A program made the position numbers and the translations under genes. Positions 1 through 5,165 of a stretch of DNA of 5,167 nt are shown here, in pieces. This DNA comes from Hydrogenothermaceae bacterium (GTDB lineage Bacteria > Aquificota > Aquificia > Aquificales > Hydrogenothermaceae). Under the pieces are notes generated by a model. It was given only the letters and a program-made list of their open reading frames with translations. It had not been told where the DNA came from and did not search any database. Within the stretch, counting starts at the first letter, position 1, and every line of letters begins with the position of its first letter. The stretch is taken from assembly GCA_015490675.1 (NCBI GenBank), contig WFXI01000314.1, positions 1 through 5,167 of the forward strand, read 5' to 3'.

Positions 1-10
1 AAACTAACCT

Positions 11-871
11 CTATTCAATATTTTGAACTTGCTGTCTGATTTTTTCTAATTCTGTTTTCATCTCTACTGTGTATTCGCTAAAATCTGGCATTTTATTACC
101 AAGGGTATTTATTTCTCTATGCATCTCTTGACATAAAAAGTCCATCTTTCTCCCAACTGGCTCATCTTTTGTAAGTAATTCATTAAATCTTTTTATATGA
201 GATTTTAGCCTTACTATTTCTTCTGTTATATCCATTTTATCTGCTAGGATAGTTGCTTCAATAAATGCCCTTTCTGAATAATTTTCTCCTAGGAGTTGTT
301 TTAGCTTTTCTGTGATTTTTTCTTGAGCTTTAGAAATTATTTTGTCTTTTTCTATTTCTATCTTATTTACAAAATTTTCAATTTTATCTAGTCTTTGCTT
401 TATATCTAAAACTAATTTTTCTCCTTCTTTTTTCCTTTCCTCTTTTAGTCTTTCTATAGCTAGTCTTAGGACTTCAAGGATTTTCTCTTTAGTATATTCA
501 TCTATCTTTTCTTCTTCCTCAAAAGAAGATGCAATTTCCACTGCAACATCATAAGTTTTATCATCAGATAAATTTAAACCTGCATATGTAGTTTGCTTTT
601 TTACTTCTTCTACAGCCTTTTTCAAAATCTCTACAGAGAAAGAAAATTCAATAGTTTTTTTCTTTATATCTACAAAAGTTTGTATACTTCCCCTTGCCAG
701 GTTTTCTTTTATTAAATTCCTAATATCAGGTTCTATAAAAAACAAAATATCCCGAGGAGCTTTTACAGATATATCAATTCCTTTGTTATTTACAGATTTT
801 ATTTTTATTGAAACATCTAAATCCTCAAAATTTTTTTCTGCAAACGCAAAACCTGTCATACTATAAGGCAT
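11..871 (-). CDS. yicC: YicC/YloC family endoribonuclease
   Basis: This 286-residue protein matches the YicC/YloC family in full length and at both ends. The N-terminus carries the family opening SMTGFA (residues 4-9) and a VNNKGID segment (27-33). The C-terminal DUF1732 region carries DITEEIVRLKSHI (214-226), VGRKMDFLCQEMHREINT (239-256) and the closing EKIRQQVQNIE. The middle (about 115-195) is highly charged and probably coiled coil. Family members are cytoplasmic RNases; E. coli YicC is linked to degradation of the small RNA RyhB, and the acidic C-terminal motifs are thought to form the active site. The ATG overlaps the upstream aroD stop by one base (TAATG), and an AGGAGG at 882-887 lies 10 nt upstream, so the two genes are probably co-transcribed and translationally coupled. 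The stop is TAG. The downstream partner is outside the window; gmk often follows yicC elsewhere, which cannot be tested here. Confidence 0.95.
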   Translation of the reverse strand: MPYSMTGFAFAEKNFEDLDVSIKIKSVNNKGIDISVKAPRDILFFIEPDIRNLIKENLARGSIQTFVDIKKKTIEFSFSVEILKKAVEEVKKQTTYAGLNLSDDKTYDVAVEIASSFEEEEKIDEYTKEKILEVLRLAIERLKEERKKEGEKLVLDIKQRLDKIENFVNKIEIEKDKIISKAQEKITEKLKQLLGENYSERAFIEATILADKMDITEEIVRLKSHIKRFNELLTKDEPVGRKMDFLCQEMHREINTLGNKMPDFSEYTVEMKTELEKIRQQVQNIE

Positions 872-1578
872 TAGTCCCTTTCCTCCTCTAGAAAACCATA
901 AAAAAGCATATCTTCTTTTAGTTTATCCACCTCTATTTGTCCTGGAGCAAATGCAACTCCAATGTATGTATATGTAATTAATGAACCAAAAGCAAAACCT
1001 GCCATTCTTGTAATTCTGCCTAGTTCTCCCATAGCAATTGCTACAAGCTTTTTATCTTTATTTTTGTTTGTTACACAAAGAATTCTTGAAACATCATCAA
1101 AAGATTTTACTTTGAATGCATATTTAACAATATCTGCACCTTTAGATACAGATTTATCTATAATTTTTTGTATTTCTTCTTCTGATGGAGTTTTTTCAAA
1201 GTCGTGGTAAGAAATAAGTGTTAAGCAGTCATTTTCTTTTGATATTTTTACTACTTTATCTATCATAGTTTCAGAAGAAAGCTCTATATCTAAAATATCA
1301 CTATATGGTGCAATAGCTTTGTATATTCTTTCTCTTTCGTAGTCTGAAATATGAGTCCCTCCTTCCTTTGCAGACCTTATAGTTGTTATTATTCCAAGAC
1401 CTAATTCTTTAACGAAAGAAGCTTTACCAATAACATAGTCTAAACTTCTGTCAGAAAATTGGTCTATTCTAAGCTCTATAACATCTATACCTTTTTCTTT
1501 TGCAGTTTCTACAGTTTTTTCAAACTCTTTATCATCAACAGGTAGTGCTATAAGAGGCTTTTCTCCTAGTTTTAACAA
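871..1578 (-). CDS. aroD: 3-dehydroquinate dehydratase, type I
   Basis: This 235-residue cytoplasmic enzyme converts 3-dehydroquinate to 3-dehydroshikimate, step three of the shikimate pathway. Type I signatures are present in order: ELRID (35-39), TIRSAKEGG (66-74), DIELSS (97-102), SYHDFEKTP (123-131) with the catalytic histidine H125, DIVKYAFKVK (149-158) with the Schiff-base lysine K152, a GRITR loop (187-191) with substrate-binding arginine, and APGQ (211-214). The length is typical for a compact thermophile form. The position just before APGQ, serine in the enteric enzymes (ASAPGQ), is phenylalanine here (F210). The start is taken as TTG at 1578, because no ATG or GTG lies between the GGAGG at 1589-1593 and the first conserved strand (KPLIALPVDD). 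The gene is first of a minus-strand pair with yicC and diverges from the DUF507 gene. Confidence 0.94.
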   Translation of the reverse strand: MLKLGEKPLIALPVDDKEFEKTVETAKEKGIDVIELRIDQFSDRSLDYVIGKASFVKELGLGIITTIRSAKEGGTHISDYERERIYKAIAPYSDILDIELSSETMIDKVVKISKENDCLTLISYHDFEKTPSEEEIQKIIDKSVSKGADIVKYAFKVKSFDDVSRILCVTNKNKDKKLVAIAMGELGRITRMAGFAFGSLITYTYIGVAFAPGQIEVDKLKEDMLFYGFLEEERD

Positions 1579-1588
1579 TTTTGAGCTT

Positions 1589-1593
1589 CCTCC
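1589..1593 (-). promoter_or_regulatory. Ribosome binding site of aroD, supports TTG start
   Basis: The minus strand reads GGAGG here, 10 nt before the TTG at 1578. Upstream in this frame the only near-start codon is a rare ATT, so this site decides the start. The spacing is slightly long but acceptable. Confidence 0.6.
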
Positions 1594-1603
1594 AGTAATA
1601 GTT

Positions 1604-1631
1604 TTGAAAACAAAGAAAATTATAATATAAT
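1604..1631 (+). promoter_or_regulatory. Sigma70-type promoter of the DUF507 gene
   Basis: A -35-like TTGAAA (1604-1609) and a perfect -10 TATAAT (1626-1631) are separated by 16 nt. A second overlapping TATAAT lies at 1621-1626 but would leave only 11 nt of spacing. Transcription would begin near 1638, giving a leader of about 27 nt before the ATG at 1665. The same AT-rich stretch offers a TATAAT on the minus strand (1624-1619) for aroD, but its -35 match (TTAAAA) is poor, so the aroD promoter is not called separately. Confidence 0.65.
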
Positions 1632-1651
1632 AACAATTCTATTTTAAATTT

Positions 1652-1657
1652 GGAGGG
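1652..1657 (+). promoter_or_regulatory. Ribosome binding site of the DUF507 gene
   Basis: GGAGGG lies 7 nt before the ATG at 1665, an optimal arrangement. It fixes this start. Confidence 0.75.
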
Positions 1658-1664
1658 CTGATTT

Positions 1665-2213
1665 ATGAAACTACCAGCTAAGCTGGTGGAGCGTGTTGCA
1701 GATAGCATAGTAAATGATTTAATAGAAAATCATATAGTAGAAGCTGACAACCCAGAGGAGTTTAGAAAAAATATACACGAAATAATACTAAAAGCAATAG
1801 AAGAAGAAAAAGAAATAGAAGCAGAAGCTGAAAAATTAGTAGAAGAGCATATGCATATTGTAGAAAGTGAAGAAATTAGATTTAGAACTGCTGTTAGAAA
1901 AGTAAAAGAAAAGTTAGCAGAAGAAAGAAACATTCACCTAGACCCTGAAGAAAGAATGAACCAGGTAGCCCACAAAATAAGAAAATACATAGAAACTGAT
2001 GACACAGTAGAAATCTTTGAACATCCAAACAAAATTAGAAGAAGAATTTTCAATAAATTAAGACAACTTGTAGAAGAAGAAAGGGAAATAGATAGAGAAG
2101 TTAGAAGAAGAATTAAGTCTTATTCAAGAAAAATTGTTGAAGGAACTCCTGAATGGAAGATTCTTTACAATAGAATTTACGAAGATGCTTTAAAAAGACG
2201 CGGTCTTATGTAA
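1665..2213 (+). CDS. DUF507 family protein with two tandem copies
   Basis: This 182-residue, highly charged (E/K/R-rich), mostly helical protein has no signal peptide or membrane segment, so it should be cytoplasmic. The C-terminal half carries the DUF507 ending: EEEREIDREVRRRIKSYS (137-154), then VEGTPEWKILYNRIYEDALKRRG (158-180). The two halves align with a period of about 90 residues. VERVADSI (8-15) matches MNQVAHKI (98-105), and EEEKEIEAE (46-54) matches EEEREIDRE (137-145), with one single-residue gap, so the protein is an internal duplication. As I recall, single-domain members in other phyla are about 90 residues and Aquificota members are double length. The molecular function of the family is unknown to me. 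The gene stands alone on the plus strand with its own promoter and RBS. Its first ten codons (CTA, CCA, CTG, GTG, GAG, CGT) are more GC-rich than the AGA/GAA/AAA-dominated remainder, apparently because of a hairpin there. Confidence 0.88.
   Translation: MKLPAKLVERVADSIVNDLIENHIVEADNPEEFRKNIHEIILKAIEEEKEIEAEAEKLVEEHMHIVESEEIRFRTAVRKVKEKLAEERNIHLDPEERMNQVAHKIRKYIETDDTVEIFEHPNKIRRRIFNKLRQLVEEEREIDREVRRRIKSYSRKIVEGTPEWKILYNRIYEDALKRRGLM
1671..1689 (+). repeat. GC-rich inverted repeat just inside the DUF507 start
   Basis: A perfect inverted repeat, ACCAGCT-A-AGCTGGT, occupies 1673-1687. With the flanking C-G pair and one G-U pair it can form an 8-bp RNA stem with a UAA loop, starting 4 nt after the ATG. 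It spans codons 3-9 and lies within the expected initiating-ribosome footprint, about 35 nt downstream of the predicted transcription start. It could be an RNA element that restrains translation or an operator-like DNA site. The structure is seen directly; the role is inferred. Confidence 0.5.
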
Positions 2214-2217
2214 AGTA

Positions 2218-2256
2218 TCCCTCCTTTTCTTCTCTTTTTTCTTTCCTTGTTTTTTC
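2218..2256 (+). other. Polypyrimidine tract between DUF507 gene and ribBA
   Basis: Of the 39 bases here, 38 are C or T; the only exception is a G at 2249. The tract starts five bases after the DUF507 stop. No convincing hairpin precedes it: the nearest, AAGAC-GCG-GTCTT at 2195-2207, lies inside the coding end and is separated from the T-runs. It may take part in termination or in Rho loading, but no standard intrinsic terminator can be called. Confidence 0.4.
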
Positions 2257-2274
2257 AGACATTTAGGATTAAAT
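2247..2274 (+). promoter_or_regulatory. Weak candidate promoter for ribBA
   Basis: TTGTTT (2247-2252) and TTAAAT (2269-2274) are separated by 16 nt, with 3/6 and 4/6 consensus matches. This is the best pair in the short gap. The region shows no conserved FMN riboswitch (RFN) segments, and only about 36 nt would remain as leader. Confidence 0.3.
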
Positions 2275-2301
2275 TAAAGTATCAATCTACCTTTTTTATC
2301 T

Positions 2302-2306
2302 GGAGG
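2302..2306 (+). promoter_or_regulatory. Ribosome binding site of ribBA
   Basis: GGAGG is followed by only 4 nt (AACA) before the ATG at 2311. The spacing is short but the match is strong, and it agrees with the conserved protein start. Confidence 0.65.
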
Positions 2307-2310
2307 AACA

Positions 2311-3561
2311 ATGGAATTTAAATTCAACACTATTGAAGAAGCTATTGAAGACATAAAAAAAGGGAAAATGGTAATTGTTGTTGATGACCCAGACAGGGAA
2401 AATGAAGGTGACCTTGTAATGGCAGCAGAGAAAGTTACTCCAGAAGCAATTAATTTTATGGCAAAAGAAGGTAGAGGATTAATATGTTTATCTATGCTTC
2501 CTGAAAGATGTGAAGAACTTGATATACCTCTAATGACACAACAAAATACAGACCCAAAAGGAACAGCATTTTGTGTTTCTATAGATGCCCATCCAAGATT
2601 TGGAACAACAACAGGGATTTCTGCACACGATAGAGCTATTACCATAAAGCTTGCTGTTAGCCCTGATGCAAAACCACAAGATTTTGTTAGACCAGGGCAT
2701 GTATTTCCATTAAGAGCAAGACCTGGAGGAGTATTAGAAAGAACAGGGCACACAGAGGCTTCTGTAGATTTGGCAAAACTTGCAGGTTTATATCCTGCAG
2801 GGGTTATATGTGAAATAATGAAAGAAGATGGAACAATGGCAAGATTGCCAGAATTAATGGAATTTGCAAAAAAACACAATCTAAAAATAATAACAATTGC
2901 TGATTTAGTTCATTATAGATTAAAAAAAGAGAAATTAGTTGTTAGAGAAGCAGAAGCACATCTTCCAACAAAATTTGGAACATTTAAAATTTATGCATAC
3001 AGAAATAAACTAGATGGAAGTGAACATGTTGCTCTTGTAATGGGAGAAATAAAACCTGACGAACCTACACTAGTTAGAGTTCACTCTGAATGTTTAACTG
3101 GTGATGTGTTTGGTTCTTTAAGATGTGATTGCCAGTCTCAATTGTATAAAGCATTAGAAATAATAGCTAAAGAAGGAAAAGGTGTTCTAGTTTATATGAG
3201 AGGACACGAAGGAAGGGGAATAGGAATAGTAAATAAAATAAAAGCTTATGCACTTCAAGAGCAAGGCTATGACACAGTAGAAGCAAATCACAAGCTTGGA
3301 TTTAATACTGACTTAAGAGATTTTGGAACAGGAGCACAAATTCTGTTAGATTTAGGTGTTAGAAAAATGAGACTGATAACAAACAATCCTAGAAAAATTG
3401 TAGCTTTAGAAGGATTTGATTTAGAAATAGTTGATAGAGTTCCAATAGAAATAGAACCAAATCCATATAACGAAAGATACCTATTCACAAAACGAGAAAA
3501 ATTAGGGCATTTTATAGATTCATTAAAAGAAATTCAAAATGAAAATAAGGATACTAACTAG
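2311..3561 (+). CDS. ribBA: Bifunctional DHBP synthase / GTP cyclohydrolase II
   Basis: This 416-residue cytoplasmic enzyme supplies both precursors of riboflavin. The N-terminal RibB domain (about 1-200) makes 3,4-dihydroxy-2-butanone 4-phosphate from ribulose 5-phosphate. It shows VVDDPDRENEGDL (23-35, acidic metal/substrate loop), GTTTGISAHDRA (98-109), RPGHVFPLRARPGGV (127-141), the RTGHTEASVDL motif with metal-ligand H147, and E168. The C-terminal RibA domain (about 205-400) opens the GTP ring to form a diaminopyrimidine. It shows the zinc cysteines C261, C272 and C274, RGHEGRGIG (297-305), the catalytic D334/R336 pair in NTDLRDFGT, and TNNPRK (357-362). Both domains look complete, so both activities are expected. 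The last 16 or so residues extend beyond the conserved core and overlap the cytochrome start by 23 nt, which suggests coupled translation. The gene heads the plus-strand group with the cytochrome and rimI. Confidence 0.97.
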   Translation: MEFKFNTIEEAIEDIKKGKMVIVVDDPDRENEGDLVMAAEKVTPEAINFMAKEGRGLICLSMLPERCEELDIPLMTQQNTDPKGTAFCVSIDAHPRFGTTTGISAHDRAITIKLAVSPDAKPQDFVRPGHVFPLRARPGGVLERTGHTEASVDLAKLAGLYPAGVICEIMKEDGTMARLPELMEFAKKHNLKIITIADLVHYRLKKEKLVVREAEAHLPTKFGTFKIYAYRNKLDGSEHVALVMGEIKPDEPTLVRVHSECLTGDVFGSLRCDCQSQLYKALEIIAKEGKGVLVYMRGHEGRGIGIVNKIKAYALQEQGYDTVEANHKLGFNTDLRDFGTGAQILLDLGVRKMRLITNNPRKIVALEGFDLEIVDRVPIEIEPNPYNERYLFTKREKLGHFIDSLKEIQNENKDTN

Positions 3562-4468
3562 CTTTTTGTTAGCTTTTTTTATATACGGATGTGATAGTAA
3601 CAACAAAATCTGGGAAGTTTTTCAAGAAAAAGATTTACTGAAACATCCTTATGCATCAAGATGTGGAGATTGCCATCAAGATATATATAATCAGTGGAAA
3701 AATTCTAGACACGCAAAAGCATATATAAGTGAAGATTATAAAAAGGCTACACATAACTACTCAAAAACAAAATGTTTGAATTGCCATATTCCACTAGAAC
3801 TTTCAAAAGGAGAAAAACCTCAAATAAGGAATTTTCATAAAGAAGATGGAGTAAATTGTGTATCCTGCCATTTTTCTTCCCAGACAAACTCTATGCATGG
3901 TCCATATGATGTATTCTCACCACCTCATCCATCAACAAAAGATGAAGATTTTAGAAAAGCATTTATTTGTTCTTCCTGTCATCAGGAAACTTATAAACAA
4001 TGGAAAAAAGCTAAAGTAGAAAAAACTTGTCAGCAGTGTCATATGACACCTGTGGAAAAAAAAGACCTGATTCAAAAATTTCCATTTCACTGGTTTCATT
4101 TAGCTAAAGAAGTTTATAATCACGAGTTTAAAACAGGAAAAATAAAAGACCTAAAAGTTAAAGTAAAAAAAGAAGGAAATACTTTACTTTTAACAATAAC
4201 AAACAACCAGATACCCCATAACTTTCCAACTGCTGATAATGGAAAACCAAAAGTTTATGTATTTGTAGAAACATTTAAAAATGATAAAAAAATTGAAGAG
4301 GACAATGCTTTAATAACCCCCAAATTTGCCTTTATTTATAATAAGCCAAAAATTTTAGAATTTAACTTCTTTGAAGACTTTGATAAAGTAAAAGTGGTTA
4401 TTTACAGAAAATTATCATGGCAAAAGAAGAAAGAGAAAATTACAGAGAAAATATTCAATTTCAAATAG
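3539..4468 (+). CDS. Pentaheme c-type cytochrome lipoprotein, c554-like
   Basis: This 309-residue exported cytochrome begins with a short signal peptide ending in the lipobox-like IYGC, so C18 is the likely lipidated residue; Asp follows at +2. Five CXXCH heme sites start at C42, C79, C107, C144 and C164. The first lies in CGDCHQDIYNQWKNSRHAKA (42-61), typical of cytochrome c554-like multiheme proteins, where H58 is the likely distal ligand. A second copy, CSSCHQETYKQWKKAK (144-159), lacks the matching histidine (V160). Further histidines (H120, H184, H187, H195, H227) could be ligands. Residues about 200-290 carry no heme and look like a beta-rich domain, with TNNQIPHNFPT (221-231) resembling the NxxxHxxPTG motif of related cytochromes. 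The start lies within ribBA and its Shine-Dalgarno is weak (AAAGAAA), so coupling is likely. Redox partner and substrate are unknown; the protein should act outside the cytoplasmic membrane. Confidence 0.88.
   Translation: MKIRILTSFLLAFFIYGCDSNNKIWEVFQEKDLLKHPYASRCGDCHQDIYNQWKNSRHAKAYISEDYKKATHNYSKTKCLNCHIPLELSKGEKPQIRNFHKEDGVNCVSCHFSSQTNSMHGPYDVFSPPHPSTKDEDFRKAFICSSCHQETYKQWKKAKVEKTCQQCHMTPVEKKDLIQKFPFHWFHLAKEVYNHEFKTGKIKDLKVKVKKEGNTLLLTITNNQIPHNFPTADNGKPKVYVFVETFKNDKKIEEDNALITPKFAFIYNKPKILEFNFFEDFDKVKVVIYRKLSWQKKKEKITEKIFNFK
3554..3580 (+). terminator. Terminator-like hairpin plus T7 run after ribBA stop
   Basis: CTAAC (3554-3558) can pair with GTTAG (3568-3572), with an alternative AGCT/AGCT pairing at 3560-3563 and 3571-3574. 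Seven Ts follow at 3574-3580. The element straddles the ribBA stop and lies inside the signal-peptide codons of the cytochrome. The stem is short and weak, so if active it would probably be a partial attenuator between ribBA and the downstream genes. Confidence 0.3.
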
Positions 4469-4884
4469 TAGATTTTGAACCTAGATTTGTAAAACATATT
4501 CTGGAGATTCTCAAAGAGAATTTTGAAAATCCTTGGAATAAAAACCTTATATCAAATTGTAAAATTTCTAAAATTGTTTTATTTAAAGAAAAACCTATAG
4601 CATATATATGCATCGATCATATTTTAGACGAAGCAGAAATTCAAATGATAGCAGTAAAAAAAGAATTTCAAGGTAAGGGAGTAGGAAAATTTTTGTTGAA
4701 AACACTTATAAAATATCTAAAAGAGCTAGAGGTTAAAAAGATTTTTTTAGAGGTAAATGAAAACAACGAAACAGCACTGAAGTTTTACCGAAGATTTGGA
4801 TTTAGAGAAATTTACAGGAGAAAAAAGTATTATCAAAATAAAGATGATGCAATAATAATGAAGTTAGATATAAAAGAGGCATAA
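4417..4884 (+). CDS. rimI: RimI-like GNAT N-acetyltransferase
   Basis: This 155-residue cytoplasmic GNAT enzyme most resembles RimI, which acetylates the N-terminal alanine of ribosomal protein S18 using acetyl-CoA. Visible motifs: a FENPW segment (36-40, compare FPxPW in RimI), EIQMIAVKKEFQGKGVGKFLL (74-94) with the QGKGVG acetyl-CoA loop, LEVNENNETALKFYRRFGF (111-129), and KKYYQNKDDAIIMKL (136-150). E112 and Y124 are 12 residues apart, the same spacing as the catalytic pair E103/Y115 of enteric RimI. The only ATG gives a 52-nt overlap with the cytochrome, and conserved sequence begins only near residue 13. No ATG, GTG or TTG lies between, so either the long overlap is real or a rare codon such as ATT at 4453 or ATA at 4465 is used. 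No clear ribosome binding site precedes the ATG, and coupling is likely. RimI relatives can acetylate other N-termini, so the substrate is inferred. Confidence 0.87.
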   Translation: MAKEERENYRENIQFQIVDFEPRFVKHILEILKENFENPWNKNLISNCKISKIVLFKEKPIAYICIDHILDEAEIQMIAVKKEFQGKGVGKFLLKTLIKYLKELEVKKIFLEVNENNETALKFYRRFGFREIYRRKKYYQNKDDAIIMKLDIKEA

Positions 4885-4893
4885 AAGCCCCTT
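4871..4893 (-). terminator. Intrinsic terminator between convergent genes
   Basis: On the minus strand AAGGGGC-TTTTAT-GCCTCTT forms a 7-bp stem with one G-U pair and a 6-nt loop, followed by TTATAT. It begins 8 nt after the stop of the ferredoxin-type gene and runs into the last codons of rimI. On the plus strand the same pairing has an A/C mismatch and is followed by AAAA, so it is a poor terminator for rimI. Confidence 0.5.
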
Positions 4894-4901
4894 AAAATTT
4901 A

Positions 4902-5165
4902 TTAAACCTCTCTTACTGGAACTTCGTGTAAAAATCCTAGAATTGGTTCTTTGCCTTTTTTAGCCCACACTTCTGTGCAAGCATCAACACATTCCCCACA
5001 AACAATACAAGAAGAAAGTCCTGGCCTGTTTATTGTATCTTCCATTAAAGCAATTTTTCTTGGGTCTAGTGCCATAGGACAAACTTTTAAACATTCTCTA
5101 CAAGTTCCACAATCTTTAGTTGTATAAGGAGGCTTTAATGCAGGCTTATAATAGTAAAAGTGAGG
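4902..5165 (-). CDS. 2[4Fe-4S] ferredoxin-type protein, NapH/CcoG-like, partial
   Basis: An open frame enters from the right edge and ends with TAA at 4902-4904; 87 C-terminal residues are visible and the start lies beyond the window. Two cysteine clusters of the form CX2CX2CX3C are seen: CGTCRECLKVCP (visible residues 19-30) and CIVCGECVDAC (53-63), followed by TEVWAKKGKEPILGF. This arrangement should hold two [4Fe-4S] clusters and resembles the C-terminal ends of membrane polyferredoxins such as NapH, NosR or CcoG/RdxA. The protein stops 24 residues after the last cysteine, so it lacks the C-terminal domain of full CcoG, which favours a NapH-like or smaller protein. Any membrane segments would be upstream, outside the window. 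The role is probably electron transfer near the membrane. It converges on the cytochrome-rimI group and is not in the same transcript. Confidence 0.8.
   Translation of the reverse strand, partial: PHFYYYKPALKPPYTTKDCGTCRECLKVCPMALDPRKIALMEDTINRPGLSSCIVCGECVDACTEVWAKKGKEPILGFLHEVPVREV

Noticed and set aside
1..10. Start of a gene downstream of yicC
   Set aside because: Only an AGAGG-like string on the minus strand is present; no start codon lies within the window.
342..554. Plus-strand open frame of 70 codons rich in Ser/Phe/Leu
   Set aside because: It is the antisense shadow of yicC; the composition mirrors Lys/Glu-rich codons and there is no ribosome binding site.
2214..2310. Possible FMN riboswitch ahead of ribBA
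   Set aside because: The gap is under 100 nt, is largely pyrimidines, and shows none of the conserved RFN segments.
2781..2799. Inverted repeat TGCAGG...CCTGCA in ribBA
   Set aside because: It falls in conserved coding sequence (LAGLYPAG) and is short, so it is probably a product of the protein sequence.
2274..2879. Minus-strand open frame of 201 codons
   Set aside because: It lies opposite the well-conserved RibB domain of ribBA and matches nothing recognisable.
4380..4468. Possible frameshift fusing the cytochrome to the GNAT protein
   Set aside because: Both proteins are complete in their own frames with family-typical ends, and no slippery site or structure was seen at the junction.
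4504..4524. Stem-loop ATTCTC-AAA-GAGAAT with G-U extensions inside rimI
   Set aside because: The T-run is consumed by the stem, it lies in mid-gene, and it is weak; treated as chance in A/T-rich coding DNA.
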